Shown here in pieces: positions 1 to 7,052 of a stretch of DNA of 8,729 nucleotides (position 1 is its first letter; each line of letters begins with the position of its first letter). The translations under genes and the position numbers were made by a program. The notes under the pieces were generated by a model that saw only the letters and a list, made by a program, of their open reading frames with translations, ran no database searches and was not told the origin of the DNA. Source of the DNA: Salaquimonas sp. (lineage in GTDB: Bacteria; Pseudomonadota; Alphaproteobacteria; Rhizobiales; Rhizobiaceae); NCBI GenBank assembly GCA_024639745.1, contig JAHEHW010000044.1, positions 1-8,729 of the forward strand, given 5' to 3'.

Positions 1-88
1 TTTTGACTTCAGCTCAGGCTGCTACGTAATCATATTAACGATGCGAGGCGAAAGTCTTTCGTCAACTTGTTTCAGTTCCCGAATTGCT
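1..88. other. Intergenic stretch beyond the puf terminator, no gene seen
   Basis: This stretch lies past the puf terminator at the left edge of the window. I see no coding sequence with a convincing start, ribosome binding site and family resemblance. An open frame beginning at 41 on the plus strand simply runs antisense through pufC and looks like a shadow. There is an AT-rich patch near 25-38, but no clear pair of promoter boxes. Confidence 0.5.
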
Positions 89-113
89 AAAAAAGGGCCC
101 GGAAAGGGCCCTT
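89..113 (-). terminator. Rho-independent terminator of the puf operon
   Basis: Read on the minus strand, an 8-bp perfect stem (AAGGGCCC with GGGCCCTT) encloses the 5-base loop TTTCC and is followed directly by a T run (six T at 94-89, the first two within the stem). It lies about 65 bases past the pufC stop codon, so it is the natural end of the bchCXYZ-pufQBALMC transcript. This is a textbook intrinsic terminator seen directly in the sequence. Confidence 0.85.
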
Positions 114-134
114 CAGTTTTCCAGTTAGGAGATG

Positions 135-155
135 CCGCCGGCATTGTGCCGGCGG
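135..155. other. Strong hairpin in the 3' UTR after pufC
   Basis: A perfect 9-bp inverted repeat, CCGCCGGCA and TGCCGGCGG, is separated by 3 bases. On the minus (puf) strand it has no T run after it, so it is more likely a 3' UTR stabiliser than a terminator. On the plus strand it is followed by GTTTT, so it could help stop rightward transcription entering from the left of the window. It sits between the pufC stop (180) and the main terminator (113-89). Confidence 0.6.
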
Positions 156-179
156 GTTTTCCAGAAGGAGACTCTGGAG

Positions 180-1307
180 CTAGTTGGCGAGCGCGGATGG
201 TTCGGCCGAAGCTGTGCGTGTGGGGTTTTTCGCACCGTTCAGCTTTTCATCCGCGCTGCTCATGGTTTGAGTTTCACCGGGCGTGTAATTGTCGTAATTC
301 GGCACCTCGGTATTGGTTTTGGTCGCCAGCGAGTCCATGTAGTCTTTCAGCATCGACACGCCATAGAGCGGCTTCTGAACGCCGTTGTGACAAGTCGAGC
401 AGCCGACTTTGTAGACGTCACCCTCTGGACCTTTCCGGTTATCAGGAAAGACAGGAGCAAGGCCGGTCATATACTCGTTGTTGATTTCACGTGCCATGCG
501 AATGCCATGCCAGGCCGTCACCCGCTGAGGCGGGCTTTGATCCCAGTCATTGAAGGCGCGGGAGTTGTGGCAGGTCAGGCAGTTCGCACCGAGGGATTCA
601 GACATGTGCATCATCAGTGCCCATGTTCCTTCGGTTTCTTTTGTCGTTGCCATGTTCTCCCCGTTCGGCAAGGCTTTCAGAGAATGGACGCGTATTTCCT
701 TGTCGCGCAACAGGTAGTCGGCAAGTGCATTTCGTGACATGGATGTATTGCCTACCATGGTTCCGACGCCGTTCTGTGCCAGACCGTCCTCGCCTGTCTC
801 CGTCCAGAAATTGGCGGGAACTGGCTGGCCCCTGTGACAGGTGTAACAGGTGACACCTGTCTCGGCGACGTGAGGCTGCCAATCGACATTGATCGTCTGG
901 TTCATCTGTATCATGCGCCGGGCAACGACCTTGGTATAGACCTCATCCGAGGCAAGGTTTTCAAGATTGTGGCAATAGCCGCAGCCTTCTTCTGGGGAGA
1001 CCCATTCGGTGATCGAGGCCATGAAATGGTTGAATTGGTCGTTTGAAAGATCACCCAGTACCTGCACGTTTTCATAAATCGCTCCGGCCTTGTCGCCGGT
1101 TGGATCCGGTTCGTAAGGCGAAGGCGGAGCAACGTTTGCTGCCTCCATGTCCGCCTGTTTTTCGATATCCTTGTGGATCACCATCCCGGTACCGCGGTAA
1201 CCGAGTTGCTCGCTTTCAACCGGTGGGAGATCCCAGCCCGCGCCGACAATCATCGCGATTGTCAGCAGCGAGCCCGCGCCCACCGCAAAGGGTATCCAGA
1301 GTTTCAT
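180..1307 (-). CDS. pufC: Photosynthetic reaction centre tetrahaem cytochrome c subunit
   Basis: PufC re-reduces the photo-oxidised special pair from the periplasmic side. The 375-residue protein carries four CxxCH haem-binding motifs: C109-H113, C154-H158, C243-H247 and C303-H307. Candidate axial methionines lie ahead of three of them (M96; M132 or M135; M233 or M235), and H146 fits the histidine that replaces a methionine for one haem in this family. The N-terminus is a hydrophobic segment (about residues 4-24) with no lipobox cysteine, so it is probably an uncleaved membrane anchor rather than a lipoprotein. About 68 residues follow the last haem motif; this tail is polar and Ser/Thr/Asn rich. 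The start overlaps the pufM stop by four bases (ATGA), with a GGGAGGTG ribosome site inside the end of pufM. No pufX is present. Confidence 0.97.
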   Translation of the reverse strand: MKLWIPFAVGAGSLLTIAMIVGAGWDLPPVESEQLGYRGTGMVIHKDIEKQADMEAANVAPPSPYEPDPTGDKAGAIYENVQVLGDLSNDQFNHFMASITEWVSPEEGCGYCHNLENLASDEVYTKVVARRMIQMNQTINVDWQPHVAETGVTCYTCHRGQPVPANFWTETGEDGLAQNGVGTMVGNTSMSRNALADYLLRDKEIRVHSLKALPNGENMATTKETEGTWALMMHMSESLGANCLTCHNSRAFNDWDQSPPQRVTAWHGIRMAREINNEYMTGLAPVFPDNRKGPEGDVYKVGCSTCHNGVQKPLYGVSMLKDYMDSLATKTNTEVPNYDNYTPGETQTMSSADEKLNGAKNPTRTASAEPSALAN

Positions 1308-2281
1308 TGTGCACCTCCCGTCATTGCAGGGTCTGCGACGTTTGGATAGAGATCCGGCACGGGTGATACGATGCCGTGATTGACGCCCCAGAGATACCAG
1401 TTATCGACCACTGTTCCGGTCAGGAGTATGCCGATGCCGCCGGTGAGCGGCGTCAGCACCGCAAACCACCAGGCCCAGCGGTGGACCGATTCCATCGTGG
1501 CGTTGAAGCCCATGGTCCAGCGCCAGAACAATGCAGCGCGTTCCGATGCTGTACCGCGATCGGTAATCTGTTCCAGTTCGCGCTCACCGCCATAGCGGCT
1601 GACGGCCAGAATGGTCGCGCCGTGCATCGCAAAGAGCAGAACCGAACCGTAAAGGAAGACGATCGAGAGGCAGTGGAACGGGTTATAGTAAAGGTTCCCG
1701 TATCTGATAGAGAACGCCGCCGTCCAGTCGAGATGGGGGAAGATGCCGAATGGCACGGCTTCCGAGAAATTGCCCATCAGTAGCGGACGGATGAAACCGA
1801 GAACCAGGAACAGCCAGATAGCCGAAGCGAACGCCCATGCCACATGTGTTCCTAGTTCCAGCTGGCGGGCGCGCCGGTACACGCGGATCCACCAGAGGAT
1901 GACCGATACCGTCAGGAAGAAGCCGGCTATCAGCCACCAGCCACCCTCATCCAGAGGAGGAAGGACCTTTAGGCCGTATTCCGCTGAAGGTGGCTCAAGT
2001 GCTAGCCAGAACAATTGGCGGACGAACTGGATCGGATCCCAGCCGACCGAAGCCCACATGTTCAGGCCGATGATGACGAAGGCGATCAGGCCAAAGACAA
2101 GCGAGACGGTTCCGAGGAATCCGAGATAGATCGGACCGATCTGCGCGTTGCCGAAATAACCGATCAACTTGTTGTAGTATGGCGTCCCGGTGCGCGGGCT
2201 GTCGCCGGCGGGGAGGGGCAGTCCCTCCTCGAAGGGGCCGCGGACCTGAACCGTTGTAAAGATATTCTGATATTGTGCCAT
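1304..2281 (-). CDS. pufM: Photosynthetic reaction centre M subunit
   Basis: This is the membrane core subunit that, with PufL, holds the bacteriochlorophyll special pair, pheophytins, quinones and non-haem iron. At 325 residues with five hydrophobic helices it is full length. Key residues are in place one position later than in Rhodobacter numbering: H183 (accessory bacteriochlorophyll), H203 (special pair), Y211, H220, E235 and H267 (iron ligands), and W253 (stacks on QA). L215 is a leucine, so a pheophytin rather than a bacteriochlorophyll is expected at that site. A strong GAGGAGG site lies in the 12-base gap after pufL. The end overlaps pufC by four bases, suggesting coupled translation. 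Confidence 0.98.
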   Translation of the reverse strand: MAQYQNIFTTVQVRGPFEEGLPLPAGDSPRTGTPYYNKLIGYFGNAQIGPIYLGFLGTVSLVFGLIAFVIIGLNMWASVGWDPIQFVRQLFWLALEPPSAEYGLKVLPPLDEGGWWLIAGFFLTVSVILWWIRVYRRARQLELGTHVAWAFASAIWLFLVLGFIRPLLMGNFSEAVPFGIFPHLDWTAAFSIRYGNLYYNPFHCLSIVFLYGSVLLFAMHGATILAVSRYGGERELEQITDRGTASERAALFWRWTMGFNATMESVHRWAWWFAVLTPLTGGIGILLTGTVVDNWYLWGVNHGIVSPVPDLYPNVADPAMTGGAQ

Positions 2282-2293
2282 GGTTCAGCCTCC

Positions 2294-3139
2294 TCAGCTC
2301 CAGAACGGCAGGTTGAGCCACCAATTCCACCATTGCGGCCAGCCCTGGTTCCAGAACGGTCCGCTGATGACGATACAGACCGCGCTCCAGAAACCGGCAT
2401 TCAGCGCCAGCACGAGGCCCAGGCGGTGAATGCCCAGCGTGCCGACCGAGTAACCGATGATGTCGCGGAAGAAGGTGTCTTCGTATTCGGGGGTTTTCAC
2501 CTCCGCCGGCTTGCCTGGTTCGTTCATCTTCTCACCGGGATTGGCTGCCGAAAGGATCAGGCCGCCATGGAGCGAAAGCGCCAGGGTGGTGGTGAAGAAG
2601 AAGGACACTGCGATCATGTGTGCCGGGTTGTAGTGGAAGTGCAGATACTGGTAGCCGACATTCGAGACCCAGTCCAAATGGCTGAAAATCCCGTATGGAA
2701 AGCCGTGACCCCATGCGCCGAGCAAGAGCGGTCTGAAGACAACCAGCGTTACATAAGCAAATATCGCAACACTGAAAGCGAAAGGAACGTGAAGTCCGAT
2801 GCCCAGTTTTCTCGAAATCTCGACCTCTCGCAAGGCCCAGGACCCGAAGGCGCCAATCGCGCAGATGGTGATGATCTGCCACAATCCGCCTTCTTTCAGC
2901 GGTGCTAGTGCCAGACCGTAACTGATATCCGGCGGAGCTATCGATATCTGCCAGATGTTCCAGGTCGGCCCGATAGCCGCACCATAGATGATCAATGCAG
3001 TCCCGAGGACGGCAAAGAAGATGGTGGTTACACCGAAGAAGCCGACATAAAACGGCCCGACCCAGAAATCGAACAGGTCGCCGCCTACGAGCGTTCCGCC
3101 TCTTACACGGTATTTTCTCTCAAAACTCAGCAACGCCAT
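2294..3139 (-). CDS. pufL: Photosynthetic reaction centre L subunit
   Basis: PufL pairs with PufM to form the reaction-centre core in the inner membrane. The 281-residue protein begins with the typical [15 protein letters not shown]. Ligand histidines are H154, H174 (special pair), H191 and H238 (iron). QB-site residues E220, D221, R225 and S231 match Rhodobacter E212, D213, R217 and S223. The numbering offset grows from +1 to +8 because the loop between NP (200-201) and TP (216-217) holds 14 residues rather than the usual 7. This loop joins helices D and E on the cytoplasmic side. The start has a GGAGG site at about 3152-3148; a 141-base hairpin-bearing spacer separates it from pufA. Confidence 0.98.
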   Translation of the reverse strand: MALLSFERKYRVRGGTLVGGDLFDFWVGPFYVGFFGVTTIFFAVLGTALIIYGAAIGPTWNIWQISIAPPDISYGLALAPLKEGGLWQIITICAIGAFGSWALREVEISRKLGIGLHVPFAFSVAIFAYVTLVVFRPLLLGAWGHGFPYGIFSHLDWVSNVGYQYLHFHYNPAHMIAVSFFFTTTLALSLHGGLILSAANPGEKMNEPGKPAEVKTPEYEDTFFRDIIGYSVGTLGIHRLGLVLALNAGFWSAVCIVISGPFWNQGWPQWWNWWLNLPFWS

Positions 3140-3163
3140 AGCATTACCTCCACAACGGGTTTT

Positions 3164-3177
3164 CCGGGTTAACCCGG
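3164..3177. other. Perfect 14-bp palindrome before pufL
   Basis: CCGGGTTAACCCGG is a perfect palindrome. In RNA it can fold as a 5-bp CCGGG/CCCGG stem with a UUAA loop. It lies 11 bases before the pufL ribosome site, so it is either the last hairpin of the pufA-pufL spacer or a dyad protein site. The RNA role is more likely, given the neighbouring hairpins. Confidence 0.55.
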
Positions 3178-3208
3178 TTGGTCAAACCGCTTTCATAGTG
3201 TTTGGTTT

Positions 3209-3247
3209 GGCGGCGGGCGGCGCATTTTCGAACGGGCGCCCGCTGCC
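3209..3247 (-). other. pufA-pufL intercistronic mRNA hairpin
   Basis: On the mRNA strand, GCGGGCG (3243-3237) pairs perfectly with CGCCCGC (3219-3213), extended by one A-C mismatch and three more G-C pairs, around a 17-base loop. A second weaker stem, CAAACC with GGTTTG (3209-3183), follows. In Rhodobacter the pufA-pufL spacer holds hairpins that protect the upstream pufBA message from 3' decay, giving many more LH1 than reaction-centre transcripts. The same role is inferred here from position and structure. Confidence 0.65.
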
Positions 3248-3280
3248 TTTTTCGTTGTCGACTTCTAGCCAAACAGTCGC

Positions 3281-3412
3281 TTAGCCACCGAGCCAGTTGA
3301 ACCTTTCAGTGCTCAACAGGACGAAGTGGATCAGGATGGCCAGAGTGAACAGAAAAACAGCATTGCCAACCAGCGCTTTGCGCGGATCGACCATGAGCCA
3401 AATTCTCCACAT
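3281..3412 (-). CDS. pufA: Light-harvesting complex 1 (LH1) alpha subunit, short form
   Basis: The 43-residue protein starts MWRIWLMVDPRKAL and ends LLSTERFNWLGG, a clear LH1 alpha polypeptide. One membrane helix spans about residues 13-34; H29 is the bacteriochlorophyll ligand and W40 lies in the conserved N-W-L motif. It binds pigments with PufB in a ring around the reaction centre. The start follows the pufB stop by 12 bases; the ribosome site AAGGAG overlaps that stop (TAAGGAG). The protein ends two residues after N-W-L, whereas family members usually carry 8-20 more residues or so. The frame stays open for 32 codons past the TAA, to a TGA at 3184-3182. The true stop could only be other than TAA if the base calls are wrong or there is readthrough. 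Confidence 0.95.
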   Translation of the reverse strand: MWRIWLMVDPRKALVGNAVFLFTLAILIHFVLLSTERFNWLGG

Positions 3413-3420
3413 TGCTCTGT

Positions 3421-3426
3421 CTCCTT
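3421..3426 (-). promoter_or_regulatory. pufA ribosome binding site overlapping the pufB stop
   Basis: AAGGAG lies 8 bases before the pufA ATG, and its first two bases are part of the pufB TAA codon. This tight arrangement supports coupled translation of the two LH1 subunits and fixes the pufA start at 3412. Confidence 0.8.
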
Positions 3427-3640
3427 ATGCGACCATCGGCAGAAGCGCGGCTACCGTCTGGTTGATGCTGTCAATTGCAGCATAACCATCCGGACCCGGA
3501 ATCCACGGGCGCCACATCCAAACCAAGATATGCGCGACGATCGCAATCGCCGTGAATATCATGAAGCCTTGGACGTAGTACTTATGGAACTCCTGAGCTT
3601 CGCTTTCGGTCAGACCCGAAAGTGAGACGTTACTAGCCAT
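3425..3640 (-). CDS. pufB: Light-harvesting complex 1 (LH1) beta subunit with C-terminal extension
   Basis: The 71-residue protein contains the beta-family pattern: S-L-S-G-L-T near residues 6-11, E-F-H with H19, a membrane helix at about 24-44, the bacteriochlorophyll ligand H37 and the W-R-P-W motif at 43-46. It partners PufA in the LH1 ring. Many beta polypeptides stop just after W-R-P-W; this one continues 25 residues, ending in a hydrophobic stretch (V-A-A-L-L-P-M-V). From memory, Blastochloris viridis beta has a comparable tail that is removed on maturation, so processing is possible here. Translation is driven by a near-ideal ribosome site, in line with the high LH1 demand. Confidence 0.96.
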   Translation of the reverse strand: MASNVSLSGLTESEAQEFHKYYVQGFMIFTAIAIVAHILVWMWRPWIPGPDGYAAIDSINQTVAALLPMVA

Positions 3641-3646
3641 AGTACG

Positions 3647-3656
3647 TCACCTCCTA
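3647..3656 (-). promoter_or_regulatory. Near-perfect Shine-Dalgarno site of pufB
   Basis: TAGGAGGTGA is complementary over nearly its full length to the 16S rRNA 3' end, six bases before the pufB ATG. It is the longest match in the operon and fits the need for many LH1 copies per reaction centre. Confidence 0.85.
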
Positions 3657-3688
3657 GTCAGTCACCGCGGGACCCCCACGGCGGGGTT

Positions 3689-3716
3689 CCGGTCAAGGCC
3701 TCGCGGCCAATCCCGG
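3689..3716 (-). other. pufQ-pufB intercistronic hairpin with GNRA-type loop
   Basis: On the mRNA strand, GGCC-GCGA-GGCC (3708-3697) forms a 4-bp stem capped by a GNRA tetraloop, flanked by an outer CCGG/CCGG pair across a small internal loop. A further stem (ACCCC with GGGGT) follows at about 3688-3671. The 112-base gap between pufQ and pufB holds no gene. Such structures fit an RNA-processing or 5'-end stabilising role for the pufBA segment, by analogy with Rhodobacter. Confidence 0.5.
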
Positions 3717-3750
3717 TTTCGCCTCCCGTTGCCGGAAGACAAAGGCGAAA

Positions 3751-3773
3751 GGTTACGCGTGAAAGGCGTAACC
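3751..3773 (-). other. Hairpin straddling the pufQ stop codon
   Basis: GGTTACGC and GCGTAACC form a perfect 8-bp stem with a 7-base loop. The pufQ TAA stop (3755-3753) lies within the 3' arm. On the mRNA strand the stem is followed by TTTCGCCTTTG, which is T-rich but not a clean T run, so it could be a weak attenuator or a processing barrier between pufQ and pufB. Confidence 0.6.
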
Positions 3774-3983
3774 TACAGCTGCGTAAGCAGCCGATTTGGC
3801 TTCGGCGAAAACGCTTTCACCGGAGTAGGGCGGTTGCTCTCGGAACATGCCGGTCAGGCGGCGAAGGATCGCGACCGCGAGGCAAATCGGGTAGGAAATT
3901 GCGAGCAAAAGCCCAAAGACCATTCGATCATTGGCATCGGCATGCCTGGCATGACCGGCGGTGCGACGTTTATCTGCAATCAT
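3753..3983 (-). CDS. pufQ: PufQ, small membrane protein of bacteriochlorophyll supply and LH/RC assembly
   Basis: The 76-residue product has a basic N-terminus (K-R-R, H-A-R-H), one predicted membrane helix at about 22-41, and a C-terminal part rich in small residues (G-E-S-V-F-A-E-A-K-S-A-A-Y). Length, single helix, and position directly after bchZ and before pufB match PufQ, which is about 74 residues in Rhodobacter and has been linked to bacteriochlorophyll formation or delivery. Sequence identity is low in this family, so the call rests mostly on position and architecture. The ATG at 3983 is preceded by GGGAGAG five bases upstream, which supports this start. A hairpin covers its stop codon. 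Confidence 0.85.
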   Translation of the reverse strand: MIADKRRTAGHARHADANDRMVFGLLLAISYPICLAVAILRRLTGMFREQPPYSGESVFAEAKSAAYAAVGYAFHA

Positions 3984-4002
3984 CGTTACTCTCCCAGTTT
4001 GT

Positions 4003-4020
4003 CCACCGGCGAACCGGCGG
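4003..4020 (-). other. bchZ-pufQ intercistronic UUCG hairpin
   Basis: On the mRNA strand, CCGCCGG-UUCG-CCGGUGG forms a 7-bp stem (one G-U pair) capped by a UUCG tetraloop, within the 44-base gap between the bchZ stop and the pufQ start. It has no T run, so it is not a standard terminator; a role in protecting or bounding the bchXYZ message is inferred. Confidence 0.6.
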
Positions 4021-4027
4021 CGAATTC

Positions 4028-5479
4028 TTATGCGGTCTGCCGTTGCCGCCCGGTGGCGGCTTCCTTCGGCATATGGTTTATTCCGACTTCTTCAGCGCCC
4101 GCGGCGGTTGCGATCTGCTCTGCCGCGTCGCGCAACCGCTTGGCCGCTGAAATGCGTACCAGAACCGGCTCCGAACTTACGCGCCGGTCCAGCTCCATGC
4201 TTGCTTCGGCGCTCCATGGCAGGCTGTTTTTCGAATGGGTTGTGGTTGCTTCGACGCTGTCGAGCTCGGTTGAAAGCGGCAGGATGTTGAACAGCGCGTC
4301 GAAAAGGGAATTACAGACTTCCTGGATCAGCCACGAGGCGCCCGAATATCCCATGACCGGCGTTCCGGTGTGCCGACGGATGATCGCGCCCGGGAAGGAA
4401 ACCTGGATAAACTGCGCCCGACAGCCGGTTTCAGCCATGTACATGCGTTCGTTATAGGAGCCGAACATGATCAATGGCGGTTTATCGCCGATCAGGTCGC
4501 GGACCTTGGCATTATCGGTTTTCTTGCCCGAATTGCGCTGAACCGAGAAGGTGCATGGAAGTCCCATCTCTTCGGCAAGGAAGTTGCGGATGCCGCGTTC
4601 GTAAGTTTCGGGAGCAACGATCGCGAAACTCGCAGTCGCGAAGAAATCCTGGGTGACCGAGCGCCACAGATCCCACATCGGTTTCAGCGTCGTGTGCTTT
4701 TCACGCTCGATGAAAGGCTCTGGATCCAGGTCGAGCATTTCGCCCAATTTGCGCAGGAAGGCCGTTGTCGAATGGATGCCGATCGGCGCCTGCAGATATG
4801 GCCTGTCCAATGCCTCGCACAGAAGGCGGCCAAACTCGCGATACATGCAGATATTGACCTCTGCGTCGGAAAGCTTGCGAATATCGGCAAGATGCGAGCC
4901 GAGTGGGAAGGTCATATTGACTTCAGCGCCGATACCTTCCACCAGGCGACGGATTTCCGCCAAGTCCGAGGGCATGTTGAAGGTGCCGTAGATCGGGCCT
5001 ATCAGATTGACTTTCGGCTTGGCCCCCTCCTTGCGCTGTTTCACCGGACGGGCTTTTTTCGGGCCGTATTCAGTCCAGAGCCATTTCAGGGCGCGGTCTG
5101 CTGATTGCCATTGGTCTTCATCGATTGTGCGTGGCAGGAAGCGCTGGATATTGGAACCTTCCGGTGTGACACCGCCGCCAATCATTTCGGCAATCGAGCC
5201 CGTGACAACGACCGCCGGCAATGCCGGATCGAGAACGCTCCTGGCCCGTTTCATTGCGTTTTCGGTACCGTGCTGGCCAAGTTCTTCTTCAGACAGGCCG
5301 CTCACAACGATCGGCAATTCGTGCGGGGGAAGGGCATCGGTGTAATGCAGTACCGAGGTTACCGGCAGGTTCTCACAGCCGACGGGACCATCGATGATGA
5401 CCTGCAGCCCCTTTATCGCGGTAAATGCGTAGACGCTGCCCCAGTAGCCGCCGGCTCTGTCATGATCGAGGATCAGCAT
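4028..5479 (-). CDS. bchZ: Chlorophyllide a oxidoreductase (COR) subunit Z
   Basis: BchZ is one of the two catalytic-component subunits of COR, the nitrogenase-like enzyme that reduces ring B of chlorophyllide a to the bacteriochlorin level. It is 483 residues long and begins [20 protein letters not shown]35, in the G-P-V-G-C-E-N motif, is the expected BchZ ligand to the bridging [4Fe-4S] cluster; V-V-T-G-S at about 91-95 is typical of NifD/K-like folds. The ATG overlaps the bchY end by seven bases, with a GGGGAGG site seven bases upstream. The C-terminal 30 or so residues are polar and probably variable. Confidence 0.97.
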   Translation of the reverse strand: MLILDHDRAGGYWGSVYAFTAIKGLQVIIDGPVGCENLPVTSVLHYTDALPPHELPIVVSGLSEEELGQHGTENAMKRARSVLDPALPAVVVTGSIAEMIGGGVTPEGSNIQRFLPRTIDEDQWQSADRALKWLWTEYGPKKARPVKQRKEGAKPKVNLIGPIYGTFNMPSDLAEIRRLVEGIGAEVNMTFPLGSHLADIRKLSDAEVNICMYREFGRLLCEALDRPYLQAPIGIHSTTAFLRKLGEMLDLDPEPFIEREKHTTLKPMWDLWRSVTQDFFATASFAIVAPETYERGIRNFLAEEMGLPCTFSVQRNSGKKTDNAKVRDLIGDKPPLIMFGSYNERMYMAETGCRAQFIQVSFPGAIIRRHTGTPVMGYSGASWLIQEVCNSLFDALFNILPLSTELDSVEATTTHSKNSLPWSAEASMELDRRVSSEPVLVRISAAKRLRDAAEQIATAAGAEEVGINHMPKEAATGRQRQTA

Positions 5480-7035
5480 CCGACTGCCTCCCCGCTATCG
5501 ACAGCGTTCTTCGAAATTCCGACCTTCGCTGCATATTTCTTGCGGTAGGCGGAATTGTCTTTCGGAACGTCTTCCCAGACACCTGCGTTGTCGCCGGTAC
5601 CAACGCCATCGAAGAATTCCGACATCTTTTCGAAACGCGCCTTGTTGGCGATCGCCGCGTTGACAACAGCTGCGAGCGATCCGGCACCCGCCGGTCCCAT
5701 CAGCGGCCGCGCCGAGATCAGATTGGTGAAGTAGAGTGCTGGTATCGACGCTTCTTTTGCCTTTTGAACGACCGGGGTCGTTCCGATCGCGAGGTCCGGC
5801 TGGAATTCTTCGAATGCGGCGACATCCTCTTCGAGGGATGCGCGGTAGTTTACCGTGACACCATGCGCTTCGAGCCATTCGGCATCGCCTGCGGAGTAAG
5901 GCGTTTTGGGGCAGGCTGTTCCGACATAGCGAAGGTCCGCGCCGGACTCGATCAGTAGGCGCGCGACGAGTAGTTCGGATCCCTCATAGCCCGACAGGGT
6001 TATGCGCCCGTTGACCCGATTGGCTTCAAGCGCGCCCTTTATCGTTGCGCCGAACATGTTCCTGCTTGCGTCGATCTTGTCCTGAGCAATACCACAGCTT
6101 TCGCCAATGGCGGAAAGCCAGGCATCTGTTCCTTCAAAACCAACCGGACCCGACCCGACGATCGAGCGGCCTGCTTTTTTAAATTCCCTGAACGATGCGG
6201 TGTAGAAGGGGTGGATCGCTGCAACGGCGGCGCAATCGAGCGCCTGATAGAGTTCGCGCCATTCGCGAACAGGCACGACAGGTCCGGCGGCAAGTCCCAT
6301 GGGTTCGAGCATCGCGCCAATCGACATCGGGTCCGCAGGGAACATTTCTCCGACGAGCGTGATTGTCGGTTTGTCCTTGATCCCGTCGCGGGGCGCGGCA
6401 ACAGGGCCGGCTGAAGCCTCTTCGCGGGCGTATTTGAGCATCGCGCCGGACAGCACGTCTTTCGCTTCTGCGTGGGTGGGGACGCCAAATCCCGGAACGT
6501 CAATTCCGATGATGCGGACGCCGCCGATCTCCGGAGGGAGCATTTGCAGCGGCACTCCCGAGGCGGTAGGCACGCAAAGATTGGTGACCACGATTGCGTC
6601 GTAATGTTCGGGATCCGCCATCTCGTGGACCGCGTCCCGGATATCCTCGTAGAGCTTTCCGGTAACCAGCGATTCCGAGTTGAACGGCACATATCCGACG
6701 GAACGTTTTGCGCCGTAGAAATGCGAGGTGAAGGTCAGGCCGTATACGCAGCAGGCTGACCCGGAAAGGATGGTGCCGACGCGGCGCATGCGAAGGCCGA
6801 CACGAAGAGACCCGAATGCGGGACACATGGATTGCGGCTGATCATGCGGACCCTTCGGGTAATCCTTCTCGAGCCTCTCAAGCACTTCGCCGCTGCCAGA
6901 CGCTTTAGCGGCAGCCTTCATCTTTTCCGCCCCGGCATGGCACCCGATGGCTTCTCCGCCATCGCGCGGAGCGATATCGTCGCGGTCTTCGACCTCGTCT
7001 TTTTGCGTCCGGCTGATGTCCAGTTGGGTTTCCAA
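5473..7035 (-). CDS. bchY: Chlorophyllide a oxidoreductase (COR) subunit Y
   Basis: BchY pairs with BchZ in the catalytic component of COR. Starting at the TTG at 7035 the protein has 520 residues. Conserved G-C-H-A-G-A-E (31-37), [17 protein letters not shown] (60-75) and [10 protein letters not shown] (91-100) are visible. C71, C96 and C154 are spaced 25 and 58 apart, as I recall for the three BchY cluster ligands of Roseobacter COR (62, 87, 145). I chose TTG 7035 because it follows the bchX stop by 17 bases, has AAGGA ten bases upstream, and gives an N-terminus close to family length. The frame is open further, to a GTG at 7110, but that would overlap bchX by 58 bases. No ATG lies between. 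Confidence 0.93.
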   Translation of the reverse strand: METQLDISRTQKDEVEDRDDIAPRDGGEAIGCHAGAEKMKAAAKASGSGEVLERLEKDYPKGPHDQPQSMCPAFGSLRVGLRMRRVGTILSGSACCVYGLTFTSHFYGAKRSVGYVPFNSESLVTGKLYEDIRDAVHEMADPEHYDAIVVTNLCVPTASGVPLQMLPPEIGGVRIIGIDVPGFGVPTHAEAKDVLSGAMLKYAREEASAGPVAAPRDGIKDKPTITLVGEMFPADPMSIGAMLEPMGLAAGPVVPVREWRELYQALDCAAVAAIHPFYTASFREFKKAGRSIVGSGPVGFEGTDAWLSAIGESCGIAQDKIDASRNMFGATIKGALEANRVNGRITLSGYEGSELLVARLLIESGADLRYVGTACPKTPYSAGDAEWLEAHGVTVNYRASLEEDVAAFEEFQPDLAIGTTPVVQKAKEASIPALYFTNLISARPLMGPAGAGSLAAVVNAAIANKARFEKMSEFFDGVGTGDNAGVWEDVPKDNSAYRKKYAAKVGISKNAVDSGEAVGC

Positions 7036-7052
7036 GAGCTGCCTATCCTTTC

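Noticed and set aside
1..40. Possible rightward promoter (TTGACT at 3-8 with an AT-rich patch near 26-36)
   Set aside because: Spacing and the -10 match are poor, and it would lead into antisense of pufC with no gene.
132..737. Plus-strand open frame antisense to pufC
   Set aside because: It begins inside the 3' UTR hairpin and runs through the haem-motif region of pufC; no ribosome site or family match is apparent.
1130..1310. A pufX-like gene after pufM
   Set aside because: The only frame overlapping the pufM end is pufC with four haem motifs; no short single-helix protein is encoded there.
2015..2908. Long plus-strand open frame (297 codons) antisense to pufM and pufL
   Set aside because: It spans two well-conserved genes on the other strand, is charged and low in family resemblance, has no good ribosome site, and fits the open antisense frames produced by GC-rich codon bias.
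4370..5104. Plus-strand open frame of 244 codons antisense to bchZ
   Set aside because: It lies wholly inside bchZ, shows no recognisable motif, and is explained by codon bias on the true strand.
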